A stretch of 64,000 bases of DNA from FEN-1297 sp963834015 (GTDB taxonomy: Bacteria > Bacteroidota > Ignavibacteria > Ignavibacteriales > Ignavibacteriaceae), in the NCBI GenBank assembly GCA_963834015.1, contig CAWIAG010000003.1:1054001-1118000 (forward strand). The letters run 5' to 3'. The position numbers and the translations under genes are program-made. A model generated the notes under the pieces. It saw nothing but the letters and a program-made list of their open reading frames with translations. It was not told where the DNA came from and searched no databases. Below are positions 1 to 9,338 of this stretch, piece by piece (the first letter of the stretch is position 1; the number at the start of each line of letters is the position of its first letter).

Positions 1-231
1 TGGTTCCATGAAAAGTGTAACGGCAGATAATAAAAGTGATATCGATTTATTAACTATAACTATTAAATATTTATTTTAGATTGATTTAATGTAATTATCA
101 GATTGTATAAAGAATTCTTGAATATTTCTTGAATTAATTTATTAACATTATTATAAAATGAGATTAAATTAGCATTAAAAAAAAAGAAGCTTTAAATGAA
201 AAGTAAGTTTAATTTATCTAAAAAGTGATAT
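1..231. other. AT-rich window start, no clear gene
   Basis: Very AT-rich sequence. A short open frame from base 2 to the TAG at 77-79 on the + strand could be the last 25 codons of a gene that begins outside the window, but it is too short to recognise. The rest is probably the promoter region of the antitoxin gene that follows. Confidence 0.3.
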
Positions 232-498
232 ATGTCTAAGTTGAAGCAACAAAACAACAAAGAGAAGTTGGGAGCAATCCTTGATAATAATATTGTAAAG
301 AAGATCAAGGACCGCTCCTACAGAGAAGGCAGGTCTATAAGTGAAATTATACAGGATGCAATTCTTAAATATGAAGATATTGTACCGGCAAGGCTTGAAC
401 TAAGAAATGCCGCCGTATCCAGGTTTTGCTCAAAACCTTTTAATCTTACCCTGAATGATATGGATGAATTATTAATAGAGGATTATTACAAACAATGA
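232..498 (+). CDS. Ribbon-helix-helix antitoxin-like protein
   Basis: This 88-residue protein has the size and layout of a CopG/RHH-type antitoxin: a basic N-terminus, then a short strand plus two helices at about residues 17-45 (LDNNIVKKIKDRSYREGRSI, then SEIIQDAI), and an acidic tail that would normally wrap the toxin. Such proteins bind their own promoter as dimers and neutralise a partner toxin. Its stop codon overlaps the start of a frame beginning with the PIN-domain signature (495-638), which is the usual antitoxin-toxin operon order. The toxin is truncated, so this is probably an orphan antitoxin. The RHH call is from pattern only. Confidence 0.65.
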   Translation: MSKLKQQNNKEKLGAILDNNIVKKIKDRSYREGRSISEIIQDAILKYEDIVPARLELRNAAVSRFCSKPFNLTLNDMDELLIEDYYKQ

Positions 499-638
499 AT
501 TTATTACAAATCCCGCGACAGCTAACGATTATAATAGATACTAATATTTTTGTTTGTGCAGCCCAGCGGTGTTCGCTCCAGTGTATTAAGCTTTTGGAGA
601 AATGGACTAAAGTCCTGAGGTTGGAGTGTGCTTATTAA
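495..638 (+). pseudogene. Truncated PIN-domain toxin (VapC-like) remnant
   Basis: ATG overlaps the antitoxin stop (ATGA). The 47-codon frame contains IIIDTNIFV at about residues 12-20, the first acidic motif of PIN-domain ribonucleases, but stops after CAY. A working PIN domain needs about 130 residues and three further acidic residues, all missing. The frame runs into a genome repeat that carries a hairpin (CCCCGACTT at 640-648 pairing with AAGTCGGGG at 651-659), so the 3' two-thirds was probably lost by deletion or repeat insertion. Confidence 0.7.
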
Positions 639-1012
639 TCCCCGACTTAAAAGTCGGGGCTACTAAATTATATTTTTCATTATGCAACAGCTACCTGAGG
701 CTGATGAGCTAATGGCTCAAAACGGATTTTAGGATTATGAGGATTTTTAAATACATATATATATACCGAGTATTATGATTTATAAAGTTTTTTTGGATTT
801 ATTATTCTCATAGGAATGAAATATCTGCGTATCGACAATGTGAGGAATTTTCATAACACGAATTTCCACGAATTAGGACAAATTAGCGCGAATAAATTAA
901 AAGCACATAATAAATAAGATTTAAGTAATCGTAACTAAGTCATATTGCCAGGATTTTTTGACGCACAGATTGATAATCTGTGCTACGAGATCATCCGGGT
1001 GAAATCAGTTAC
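639..1012. repeat. Intergenic repeat cluster
   Basis: There is no gene here. The segment strings together several short repeat families that recur in the window: the GACTT/AAGTC hairpin at 640-659, a GAATTTCCACGAATTAGGAC element near 856-895 (again near 6718-6822 and 12738-12800), and a GCACAGATT/AATCTGTGC hairpin at 963-983 (again at 6887-6907). Confidence 0.7.
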
Positions 1013-3451
1013 TCAGAAACTGACTGAAATGCCCAATGTGGGAAGAATCGGCCAGAGTTTTATTTCGTCAACTTCGGGCTGGCCATTATTTGTAAATGTA
1101 TACTGGTAAGCCTGAACATTATTAAAATTAAATATATTACTTATATCCAGAAATGCAGAGGATGAACAGCCGAATATTTCAAAATTTTTGGAAACGCGGA
1201 AATCAACACGCTTATAGGCAGGAAGATAAGCCGCATCAGGATTCCCCAAATTCCATATATACGTCTTAGTTGAACTGACATACACTGATGTTTCCGGCGT
1301 ATAAGGAAACCCGCTGCCATAAGCAATTCTTGTAGTCAGATCCCAGTCTAATCCCAAATCAAAATCAGCAACAGCATCAAATGTATTATGCTGATCGGTA
1401 CTGCGGGGAAAGTAGCCGTAATCATTATTATTCATTTTCTGTTCGGCTTTCAGCAGGCTGTAACTTATCCATCCCGAAAATATCGAAGTGGAATACATAA
1501 TATACAAATCAGCCCCGGAAGCTCTTCCGGAAGCGTCATTTTTCTTTGTATAATATGTATCACCATAACTTGAGACATAAGATGATATTAAATTATCGTA
1601 TTTCTTATAGTAGCCTTCGAGTTTAAATTTCAGATAGTTTCGTTCCGCTGAATTTGTTATAACATTATACTCAGCGCCGAGTATGTAATGAACTGCATGC
1701 TGCGATTTAGTATTAGTATCGGATGCCGCCGAATAAGCAATCTGCTCATAAACCGGCGATTGGTAATAATGCCCCCATGCACCCCGGATAGTAAGGTCCG
1801 GATTAATATTATATGCGAAGTTTACACGCGGGCTCCAGGTAAGCTCTTTGTCAAGGTCAAAGTAATCGAATCTTCCCCCGATATTAAAAATTAAATTTTT
1901 CCCGGCTTGCAGTATGTTTTCTTGATAGCCCGCAAGTTTGAATGACTGTGCATTTATTGTTACAAAGCTATTATCAAGATTGTTTTGTTCCTGTGTAATA
2001 TTTGTTGTATCCGGGTAATTATTTTCATTATTGAACTGCGAAATAGTAAGTACGCTTGTATGGTCCTGATCGTATGAAATATGCCGGAAGCTTAAACCGC
2101 TTACGGTGTTATAGAAAGATGTTACCTGCATATTTAAAGAAGAATTGGCTTCAAGGGTTTTTATATGAACATTATTATTAAGCAAATAAATGCTATTATC
2201 CAGTGCAAATGCCCTAAAAGAAGGAGTCGAAATCGAATTCCAATACCGGTATATTTGCCAGGAATGTTCTGCTTCAAACTGGTCATAATAAGAAAGTTCC
2301 GACTTAAATATTGCTTTTGAAGATAGCGTATTTACATTTTGAAAAGATGCCATAGCAGTATAATAATCAGCGTGGCTTTCAGATGAATCCTGCCACGTCT
2401 CTGTTATCGTCCCCTGGCCTGCCCGAGGATAATAGTTATACGTATACGGCCCATAATAGTCTTCTTTCGGATCGTTATTAAATTTATCCCCGGCATAAAT
2501 AAATTTAAAGGACAATTTATCCTGCGGAACCGGCGTGTACGAAAACACTCCCTGCAGATCATCGAACGAAATATGTAACCCTCCCGAAGTGTTAAGTAAA
2601 TCCAAAACATACTGGGTATAGCTTTCCCTGGCTCCTATAATGAATGAACCTTTATCCCCCATCGGCCCTTCAATAAGCGCGTCAAAATCCGTTAAGCTAA
2701 GGCTTGCCTGCCCGGTTATATGATCGGCGTTGCCGTCGCGGTATTCTATATCAACAACGGAACTCATCCGGTCGCCGTAACGTGCGCTAAAGCCCCCGGT
2801 TATCAGGTCCATTTTTTTTATCATACCTGTATTGAAAATACCAATGCTGGCATCTTCAGCTTCCTTAACATGATAAGGTTCATAAACCTCGGTACCGTTT
2901 ATAAGCACGAGATTTTCATCCGGGTTACCGCCCCGCACGTTAAATTTAGCGCTAAGTTCATTATCAGCAGTAACACCGGGCAGCATTTGTACAGAGCGCA
3001 GCACATCAGACATGAGACTTGTGCTTTTTCCAATATTATCGCTTTGCAGAGAAAGTGCGCTTACCTCATTCCGGCTATTTTCATTATCCCGGTTGTTTGC
3101 ATATACCGTTACATTTTGAAGCTGCATATCAATAGAGCTAAGTATGACAATAAGATTAGTATCGTTTACAACGGATATATGATTAGTGAAGGCTTTATAA
3201 CCGACATAACTGCATTGAAGGGTGTACTCTCCCTGCTTAAGTTTTAAGGAAAAATGCCCCTGGCCGTCCGCAGTTGTTCCCTGCTGAGTTTCTTCAATGG
3301 AAATATTAGCAAAAGCCAGAGGTTCATTTGTTGATGCATCCCTCACATTGCCGGTCAGATTATACACCTTTGCTGCCGTAGATGAGTTTTGTGCGTTAAC
3401 AGCAGTTATCAGCATGACGATATAAACCGTTAAGAACACTCCTCTTTTCAT
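1013..3451 (-). CDS. TonB-dependent outer-membrane receptor with N-terminal CarboxypepD-like domain
   Basis: The 812-residue protein begins with a signal peptide (about residues 1-20, ending VNAQ). A carboxypeptidase regulatory-like beta domain follows at about 28-110 (LTGNVRDASTNEPLAFANIS, later QCSYVGYK). A plug domain lies at about 125-240 (PGVTADNELSAKFNVRGGNP; VLINGTEVY; GGFSARYGDRMSSVVDI), then a long beta-barrel that ends in an aromatic residue (GISVSF), typical for BamA-dependent barrels. It would import a substrate across the outer membrane using TonB energy. The ligand cannot be told from the sequence. It stands alone, without a SusD partner or TonB genes nearby. A nearly complete C-terminal barrel argues for an intact gene. 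Confidence 0.9.
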   Translation of the reverse strand: MKRGVFLTVYIVMLITAVNAQNSSTAAKVYNLTGNVRDASTNEPLAFANISIEETQQGTTADGQGHFSLKLKQGEYTLQCSYVGYKAFTNHISVVNDTNLIVILSSIDMQLQNVTVYANNRDNENSRNEVSALSLQSDNIGKSTSLMSDVLRSVQMLPGVTADNELSAKFNVRGGNPDENLVLINGTEVYEPYHVKEAEDASIGIFNTGMIKKMDLITGGFSARYGDRMSSVVDIEYRDGNADHITGQASLSLTDFDALIEGPMGDKGSFIIGARESYTQYVLDLLNTSGGLHISFDDLQGVFSYTPVPQDKLSFKFIYAGDKFNNDPKEDYYGPYTYNYYPRAGQGTITETWQDSSESHADYYTAMASFQNVNTLSSKAIFKSELSYYDQFEAEHSWQIYRYWNSISTPSFRAFALDNSIYLLNNNVHIKTLEANSSLNMQVTSFYNTVSGLSFRHISYDQDHTSVLTISQFNNENNYPDTTNITQEQNNLDNSFVTINAQSFKLAGYQENILQAGKNLIFNIGGRFDYFDLDKELTWSPRVNFAYNINPDLTIRGAWGHYYQSPVYEQIAYSAASDTNTKSQHAVHYILGAEYNVITNSAERNYLKFKLEGYYKKYDNLISSYVSSYGDTYYTKKNDASGRASGADLYIMYSTSIFSGWISYSLLKAEQKMNNNDYGYFPRSTDQHNTFDAVADFDLGLDWDLTTRIAYGSGFPYTPETSVYVSSTKTYIWNLGNPDAAYLPAYKRVDFRVSKNFEIFGCSSSAFLDISNIFNFNNVQAYQYTFTNNGQPEVDEIKLWPILPTLGISVSF

Positions 3452-4038
3452 TCCCGTTCCCGGTTATTTTAAAATATCAGTTGAAGATTACCAGACTATG
3501 AAAGCTTTCTATTCAAATATGACTCCTCAATTTTAGAAAGCGGATTAAAATTAATGAAAAAATAAATTAAATGCTATCGAAGAAGCATTTAATTGTTACA
3601 TGATATAAAAGCAAGATTGGGGTTTTAAATTTAGTTATATATGCTACAAGCATACAACTGCTCTACAGCTTGACAAGTATTACTAATTTGTAATGTTTAA
3701 ACCAGAGCAGCGTGTTGCAAATTGCCTCTACACTATTGACGGTTTGTTTAGGAATAGAAACCATGTCACCGCTCTGCGGTTAAAATTGATTGTTCGAATA
3801 ATTTTTAAAATGTAGTGTTTTAGAACTCCCGGTATTATTTAATCAAAAACAAAAACATTTTACCACTAAGACACTAAGACCACTAAGAAGAATTACTGCT
3901 TAGAAAACATCCTAGTTTAAATATCATTTGCGGAAATTCAGTTAGTGATAAAAAAATAATACCCTTATGTAGCCATAAAACATTAATATTTTAATTTGAA
4001 TAATTTTTTTATATTTACTTAATATTAAAGGAGTTGTT
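3452..4038. repeat. Intergenic region with degenerate repeats
   Basis: No gene is visible. At about 3640-3800 it carries the element with CTGCTCTACAGCTT and CCGCTCTGCGGTT halves, which is repeated near 12920-13005. At about 3855-3895 it carries the CCACTAAGACACTAAG element that recurs near 8040-8540 and 15115-15275. The methyltransferase promoter must lie in the last 150 bases. Confidence 0.6.
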
Positions 4039-5022
4039 ATGGATGATTACTCTTCTTCAGACCTAATGCAAATGATAACCGGTTATCAGCGAAGCAGAAT
4101 TTTATTATCGGCAGTAGAACTTAACATTTTTGATGAACTTGCAGGAAGAGAATTATCCTCCGATGAATTAGCCGAAAAGATTGGGGCCGGGCCTGATTCA
4201 CTTGAAAAACTGCTTAATGTTCTAGCCTCATTAAGTTTATTAGACAAAAATAACGGTAAATTTTCCAATACCGAATCCAGCGGTAAATACCTTGTAAAAT
4301 CCAGCCCCTTTTTTTTAGGCGGTATTATGCATCAGAATCATCTTTGGAATACATGGAGTAAATTAAGCTCTGTAATAAAATCAAGTGATGCAAAAAAAGA
4401 AGGTGAAATAAATCAAAGAGGAAACGAATGGTTAAAAGCCTTTATTGCCGCAATGCATGCAAGAGGTATCTCCAGAGCTATTGCAATTAAAAAACTAATT
4501 AATTTTGAAGGAGTAAAGAAAATACTGGATATAGGCGGAGGTTCCGGTATTTTTGCATCAACATTTATTAAAGATAATCCTGCATTGTCCGCAGTAGTTT
4601 TTGATCTTCCCAATGTAATTTCTTTAACAAAAGAATACATTGAGAAGGAAAACATGTCCGACAGGATATCAACATTAACGGGTAATTATCTTCGCGATCA
4701 TATAGGTTCCGGGTACGATTTTATTTTTCTTTCGGCAGTTATTCACAGCAATTCTTATGATGAAAATGCACTGCTCATAAAAAAATGTGCATCAGCATTA
4801 AACAAAAACGGAAAGATTGCAATTCTTGATTATATAATGAATGACGACCGGACTATCCCGCTGGCGGGTGCAATATTTGCCATTAATATGCTTGTTGGTA
4901 CCGATGAAGGCACTACATACACCGAAAAAGAAATAATTGAATGGATGAGCGCTGCCGGGATAAATAATTTTGAATTAATAAATGCCGGTGAAGGCAACGG
5001 ATTACTGATTGGAGGTATCTGA
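4039..5022 (+). CDS. SAM-dependent O-methyltransferase (AdoMet_MTase / COMT-like)
   Basis: The 327 residues match the small-molecule O-methyltransferase family (ASMT/COMT type). The N-terminal winged-helix dimerisation domain spans about residues 8-90 (ELNIFDELAGRELSSDELAE). The Rossmann catalytic domain has motif I KILDIGGGSG at about 161-170 and the post-I acidic region VVFDLPNVI. The usual catalytic His region is FLSAVIHSNSYDE, where family members have HxWxD, so the catalytic base may be the His in AVIHS. Start ATG has a clear AAAGGAG ribosome site. The gene is followed two bases later by a small membrane protein, suggesting an operon. The substrate is unknown. Confidence 0.85.
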   Translation: MDDYSSSDLMQMITGYQRSRILLSAVELNIFDELAGRELSSDELAEKIGAGPDSLEKLLNVLASLSLLDKNNGKFSNTESSGKYLVKSSPFFLGGIMHQNHLWNTWSKLSSVIKSSDAKKEGEINQRGNEWLKAFIAAMHARGISRAIAIKKLINFEGVKKILDIGGGSGIFASTFIKDNPALSAVVFDLPNVISLTKEYIEKENMSDRISTLTGNYLRDHIGSGYDFIFLSAVIHSNSYDENALLIKKCASALNKNGKIAILDYIMNDDRTIPLAGAIFAINMLVGTDEGTTYTEKEIIEWMSAAGINNFELINAGEGNGLLIGGI

Positions 5023-5024
5023 TT

Positions 5025-5330
5025 ATGAAATGGTATAATTACATTGCCTGCTTTTTTGCGGGTTTATTTCTTGCAAATTTTATCCCTCACTTTATCCATG
5101 GTATTTCAGGTGAAGCTTTTCCAACACCATTTGCTAATCCACCGGGTAAGGGGCTGTCATCCCCCACAGTAAATGTATTATGGGGACTGTTTAATCTTGT
5201 AACCGGTTATTTTTTATATAAGGGGGCTAAGATATCCCATAAGAATTTTTGGACAGTCGTTATATTTTTCGCGGGTATATTACTTATCAGCATAATGTGC
5301 AGTATAGGATTTGCAGGTATAAAACATTAA
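5025..5330 (+). CDS. Small conserved membrane protein
   Basis: A 101-residue protein with three likely membrane spans: residues 5-25 (YIACFFAGLFLANFIPHFIHG), 48-67 (VNVLWGLFNLVTGYFLYKG) and 75-98 (WTVVIFFAGILLISIMCSIG). I do not recognise a named family. It starts two bases after the methyltransferase stop and is almost certainly co-transcribed with it, so it may serve the same pathway at the inner membrane. Confidence 0.7.
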   Translation: MKWYNYIACFFAGLFLANFIPHFIHGISGEAFPTPFANPPGKGLSSPTVNVLWGLFNLVTGYFLYKGAKISHKNFWTVVIFFAGILLISIMCSIGFAGIKH

Positions 5331-5566
5331 TTAATTTTCCTTTTATAACGGCAAAGCTGTTAGGTGCATTAATTATTTTACATTCATGTTTGGTAAACTG
5401 TTCCTCCAGAGGCGGACAGGTAATACAGTTAAGAACAGGTTTCTTAATATCATTAACACCGCGATTAATCGCGGTGTTAATGATGCAGAACATAAAAATT
5501 TCAAACCGTTTTAACGGTTTACCCTCCGCTATTGAAAAGATGTGTAAATCAAATTTATGAATATTT
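5331..5566. repeat. Palindrome pair in spacer
   Basis: The spacer contains a perfect 36-base palindrome at 5449-5484 (half site ATCATTAACACCGCGATT) and, 18 bases later, an 8-base stem with a TT loop (AAACCGTT at 5503-5510, AACGGTTT at 5513-5520). These resemble REP-type extragenic palindromes. No T-run follows the first one, so it is not a standard terminator. Confidence 0.75.
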
Positions 5567-6676
5567 ATGAATAAAAATCTTCTTTACAGACTGCTTACCG
5601 GACTTGTGTTTATAGTTCAGTTATCGTCGTGTACAACATTGGTAGCTACCAAAAACAGGGGATTTTCGGGTTATATAAATGCCGATGATCCGAATATACA
5701 ATATGTAGGCCGGTTTGATTTTTCAAACCCGCAGCAAGTAAGTTTTGACTGGCCGGGTGTATATATCCACGCTAAGTTTGAAGGCACAAGCTGCTCAATC
5801 CGTCTTAATGACCATAAAAATGAGTACGCTGTAATAGTAGACAGCCGCGCCCCAAGAATATTAACAACAGATTCTTCAACTGTTTACCGGGTTGCCGCGG
5901 GCCTGGCAGATTCAATCCCGCATAACATCACAATCATCAAACGATCCGAAGCGCTATTCGGTAAAGGAGAGTTCCTCGGGTTCATTCTTGATGAAGGGAG
6001 AAAACTTTTATCCCCGGGAGACAGGCCTGAAAGGCGTATAGAATTTATAGGCAACTCAATTACGTGCGGATTCGGAATTGAGGGTGAAAATGACTCATGC
6101 AATTTTAGCCTGCAAACAGAGAACGCAGACATGTCGTATGCATCCATGACTGCAAGAGCATTGAATGCCGATTATTCATTAGTCGCATATTCCGGCAGGG
6201 GTGCAGTAAGAAATTACGGCGATTCGAGTAAAACATCAAAAGACCCAATGCCGGTATTGTATGAGCGGATTTGTTTCAATGATACCACTTCAAAATGGAA
6301 TTTCTCCAAATGGATTCCGCAAGCGGTAGTAATCAACCTGGGAACAAATGATTTTTCCACCAAACCTTACCCGGATAAGGAAGTGTTTCAAAATGCTTAT
6401 ATACAATTAATCAACCGTATAAGGGCACAATATCCCGGAGTTACTATTTTCTGTATTTGCGGCCCGATGACCGGAGAGCCTTGCATGGGTTACATAAAGG
6501 AAGTGGTAGTTAATGAGCAGAAAAAGACGAGAGACAAAGATGTATTCTTCATCCCCATCCCCCGCAGCATTATGACCGATGCAGACTGGGGCTGCGCTAT
6601 GCATCCGAATATTTCCGGTGCAGTTAAGATGATGAATGAGATTGTTGCGGTGATAAAGACTTATATGAATTGGTAA
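5567..6676 (+). CDS. SGNH/GDSL esterase lipoprotein, CE2 (acetyl-xylan esterase)-like
   Basis: The 369 residues begin with a lipoprotein signal peptide (lipobox LSSC, Cys22). A beta-sandwich N-terminal domain (about 35-135) precedes the SGNH hydrolase fold. Blocks seen are GNSITCGFG (nucleophile Ser164), GRGAVRNYG (oxyanion Gly), NLGTNDFS (Asn/Asp near 262) and CAMHPNISGA (catalytic His346, preceded by DWGC). This two-domain plan fits carbohydrate esterase family 2, which removes acetyl groups from polysaccharides. It is likely anchored in the outer membrane or periplasm. It stands alone in its transcription unit. The CE2 assignment is from motif order; the exact substrate is not known. Confidence 0.85.
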   Translation: MNKNLLYRLLTGLVFIVQLSSCTTLVATKNRGFSGYINADDPNIQYVGRFDFSNPQQVSFDWPGVYIHAKFEGTSCSIRLNDHKNEYAVIVDSRAPRILTTDSSTVYRVAAGLADSIPHNITIIKRSEALFGKGEFLGFILDEGRKLLSPGDRPERRIEFIGNSITCGFGIEGENDSCNFSLQTENADMSYASMTARALNADYSLVAYSGRGAVRNYGDSSKTSKDPMPVLYERICFNDTTSKWNFSKWIPQAVVINLGTNDFSTKPYPDKEVFQNAYIQLINRIRAQYPGVTIFCICGPMTGEPCMGYIKEVVVNEQKKTRDKDVFFIPIPRSIMTDADWGCAMHPNISGAVKMMNEIVAVIKTYMNW

Positions 6677-7157
6677 GAGTATAAAATTGTTACAAAAAAT
6701 ATATGCTTCCAAAATTTTACGAATTTCCATAATACGAATTTTAGCGAATTAAGAAAGTACGAATTTTCGCGAATTAGGGTGATACGAATTTCCACGAATT
6801 AGGACGAATTAGCGCGAATAGCTTCAAAGCAAATAATACATAGAATTTTATTCAGCCATTGTTATCTCATCATGGGATTTTTGGACGCACAGATTGATAA
6901 TCTGTGCTACGGAATGTCATCCTTCCGGGATTTAGGAGAAGGTTTGTTTGGGGGGGATTATTTTGCTACCAAGATTTCGTCCCGCCGGGACTTAGAACAA
7001 AACTCATCTAGCATTGCGATTTAATAGGAAGATGGTGATATATTAATCCAGAAGCTTAAAAGTTCATTTATTATAAAGGCCCGGCTTTTAAAACAAAGGA
7101 GTCAGAATGGTAAGCTGATTTATATTTTATATCATCTCCAATAATGAACAGATTATT
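6677..7157. repeat. Intergenic repeats between convergent genes
   Basis: The gap lies between two convergent genes. It holds three runs of the GAATTT(C)CACGAATTA element at about 6718-6822 and the GCACAGATT/AATCTGTGC hairpin at 6887-6907. It also has TTTCGTCCCGCCGGGACTTA near 6966-6985, which recurs near 51762-51781. No gene is seen. Confidence 0.65.
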
Positions 7158-7940
7158 TTAAATTTGTAAATCAATTCCTATGGGGCAGTGATCGGAGCCC
7201 ATTACATCACTTAATATAAATGCGTCTTTAACATTTTCTTTGGCATTTTCGGAAACGAAAAAATAATCAATACGCCAGCCTACATTCCTCTCCCGTGCGC
7301 GAGTGACCTGGTCCCACCATGTATAATTGGCGGGCTCCGTGTTAAACAAACGGAATGTATCAATATACCCGGAGGAAATAAATTTATCCATCCACTCCCT
7401 TTCTTCAGGCAGAAACCCGGAAACGCTTGAATTTTCTTTAGGGCGTGCAAGGTCAATTTCTTTGTGCGCGGTATTTACATCCCCGCAGATTACTATTTTG
7501 GCACCTTTCTTCTTCAGCGCGTTAACATAATCAAGGAAGGCATTGTAAAAATCCATTTTATATTTTAATCTTTCTGCGCTTGCCTTACCGTTCGGGAAAT
7601 ATATGTTAAACAGGAAAAAATCCGGGTATTCGGTAATTAATATCCTGCCTTCAGTATTAAACTTTTCAAACTCCGAGTTTTTTGACCACTTGTTTATGCT
7701 TAAGGGCATTTCTTTAGAATAAACTGCAACGCCGCTATAGCCTTTTTTTTCAGCGGAACAAAAATAAGACTTATAACCGTTAACGTTTTTTAAATCATCC
7801 GGCAGTTGTTCTTCGCTTGCCTTAGTCTCCTGAATACAGAGAATACCAGGATTTGCTTCAGCAAACCAATTTAGAAATCCTTTTTTATAACCCGCCCTGA
7901 TACCGTTAACGTTCCAGGATAGTAATCTTATTTTTTTCAT
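7158..7940 (-). CDS. xth: Exodeoxyribonuclease III / AP endonuclease
   Basis: The 260-residue protein has the length and all motifs of the ExoIII/APE1 family. LLSWNVNGIRA supplies the metal-site Asn, CIQETKASEEQ the metal-binding Glu, GDVNTAHKEIDLA the catalytic Asp/Asn, and GSDHCPIGI the catalytic Asp-His pair at the C-terminus. WRIDYFF, typical of the family, is also present. It cuts DNA at abasic sites and trims 3' ends in base-excision repair in the cytoplasm. It is monocistronic on the minus strand. Confidence 0.96.
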   Translation of the reverse strand: MKKIRLLSWNVNGIRAGYKKGFLNWFAEANPGILCIQETKASEEQLPDDLKNVNGYKSYFCSAEKKGYSGVAVYSKEMPLSINKWSKNSEFEKFNTEGRILITEYPDFFLFNIYFPNGKASAERLKYKMDFYNAFLDYVNALKKKGAKIVICGDVNTAHKEIDLARPKENSSVSGFLPEEREWMDKFISSGYIDTFRLFNTEPANYTWWDQVTRARERNVGWRIDYFFVSENAKENVKDAFILSDVMGSDHCPIGIDLQI

Positions 7941-8690
7941 ATAAGTTGTAATTTAATTTTTTAAATAAGTATTTAAATTAATTTAAAAAAAAGATTAAAA
8001 TATATTGTGTTGACAATTTTTTCGGATAAAAAAAACATTTTACCACTAAGACACTAAGAACACGAAGAATCACTAAGAAGAATTACTTTTTAGACAATTA
8101 TTCAATGTCAAGAAAGCTTAAAATAACTTGTGCTGATAGTTTTTTTCGGACAAAAACAAAAACATTTTACTACTAAGACACTAAGAACACTAAGAAGAAT
8201 TACTTTTTAGACAATTATTCAATGTCAAGAAAGCTTAAAATAACTTGTGCTGATAGTTTTTTTCGGACAAAAACAAAAACATTTTACTACTAAGACACTA
8301 AGAACACTAAGAAGAATTACTTTTTAGACAATTATTCAATGTCAAGAAAGCTTAAAATAACTTGTGCTGATAGTTTTTTTCGGACAAAAACAAAAACATT
8401 TTACTACTAAGACACTAAGAACACTAAGAAGAATTACTTTTTAGACAATTATTCAATGTCAAGAAAGCTTAAAATAACTTGTGCTGATAGTTTTTTTCGA
8501 ACAAAAACAAAAACATTATACCACTAAGACACTAAGAAGAATTACTTTTAAAATATCATTTTGGCTAAAGCCGACACTGATTTGTAATTTCAAGTCCCCG
8601 GCATAAATGCCGGGGCTACTTTAAATATAATTGGGTAAATTCAGTTATTACACAATGGTTTATTATTGTAATCTAAATAGAAAACGGTAA
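7941..8690. repeat. Tandem 117-bp repeat array
   Basis: The landmark AATGTCAAGAAAGCTT starts at 8104, 8221, 8338 and 8455, giving an exact 117-base period, with degenerate units at each end (about 8000-8560 overall). Each unit holds CACTAAGACACTAAG and a TTTTTTTCGGACAAAAAC segment. The units contain AATTATTCAATGTCAAGAA (first at 8096-8114), identical to the 19 bases at 8689-8707 that overlap the 3' end of the next minus-strand gene. A CCCCGGCAT/ATGCCGGGG hairpin lies near 8596-8616. Confidence 0.85.
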
Positions 8691-9338
8691 TTATTCAATG
8701 TCAAGAATAGGGAAATTACCGCCTATATTTTTTTCTTTATATTTTTCTATACGGCTCATTAGCTTAAGTTTTTGAATAAGATTATTATACTCATTATTAA
8801 ATTCTTCAAGTAATTTATTATCAATCCCAAAACAATTTTCCATGGCATCTTTAAATAGGACAAGCGAGTTCAGGAAATTATTAATTATATGGTTTATGGT
8901 ATGTATTGTAACATACATTGACTGCTCTTTTGATTTGTCCTGGATAACATCCATTATCGGTGTTATATCTCTCTGAATGCCGATCCAATGCGTTACATTT
9001 TCCAAATTATCAAAAATCGGTGTAATTGAAAAATGATTCCAGAATTTAGTGCCGTCTTTTTTATAATTTAGAATATTAGCCGACGCAATTTTTTTATTCT
9101 TTATACAATCCTTTATATAGTCCGAAACTTTCGGGTTTGTTTCGGGGCCTGTAAGAAACCTTGGATTTTTACCTGCCGCTTCTTCAGCGCTATACCCTGT
9201 GATATTCGAAAAACCCGAGTTCGAGTATATAATGGGCAAATCATCTTTTTGTGCATCGACGATAATAATACCTTCGTCTACCAGGTTAACCATTTTTGTA
9301 AAAATTGGTTCCAATTGTGATATTGATAAACTACTCAT
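8691..9338 (-). CDS. LOV-like PAS sensor protein lacking the photoactive cysteine
   Basis: The 215-residue protein has one PAS domain at about 15-130 with a strong LOV signature: GKNPRFLTGPET (56-67), NYKKDGTKFWNHFSITP and IGIQRDIT. In photoactive LOV domains the first motif is GxNCRFLQ and its Cys binds flavin; here Pro59 sits at that place. The C-terminal helix (about 140-200, IHTINHIINNFLNSL) looks like a dimerisation helix of a kinase but there is no ATPase domain. It may be a short, dark LOV-type redox or ligand sensor. The last two codons lie inside sequence shared with the neighbouring repeat array. Confidence 0.75.
   Translation of the reverse strand: MSSLSISQLEPIFTKMVNLVDEGIIIVDAQKDDLPIIYSNSGFSNITGYSAEEAAGKNPRFLTGPETNPKVSDYIKDCIKNKKIASANILNYKKDGTKFWNHFSITPIFDNLENVTHWIGIQRDITPIMDVIQDKSKEQSMYVTIHTINHIINNFLNSLVLFKDAMENCFGIDNKLLEEFNNEYNNLIQKLKLMSRIEKYKEKNIGGNFPILDIE

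Noticed and set aside
5249..5560. 103-codon plus-strand frame overlapping the small membrane protein gene
   Set aside because: Runs through a palindrome-rich spacer, no ribosome site and no coding character.
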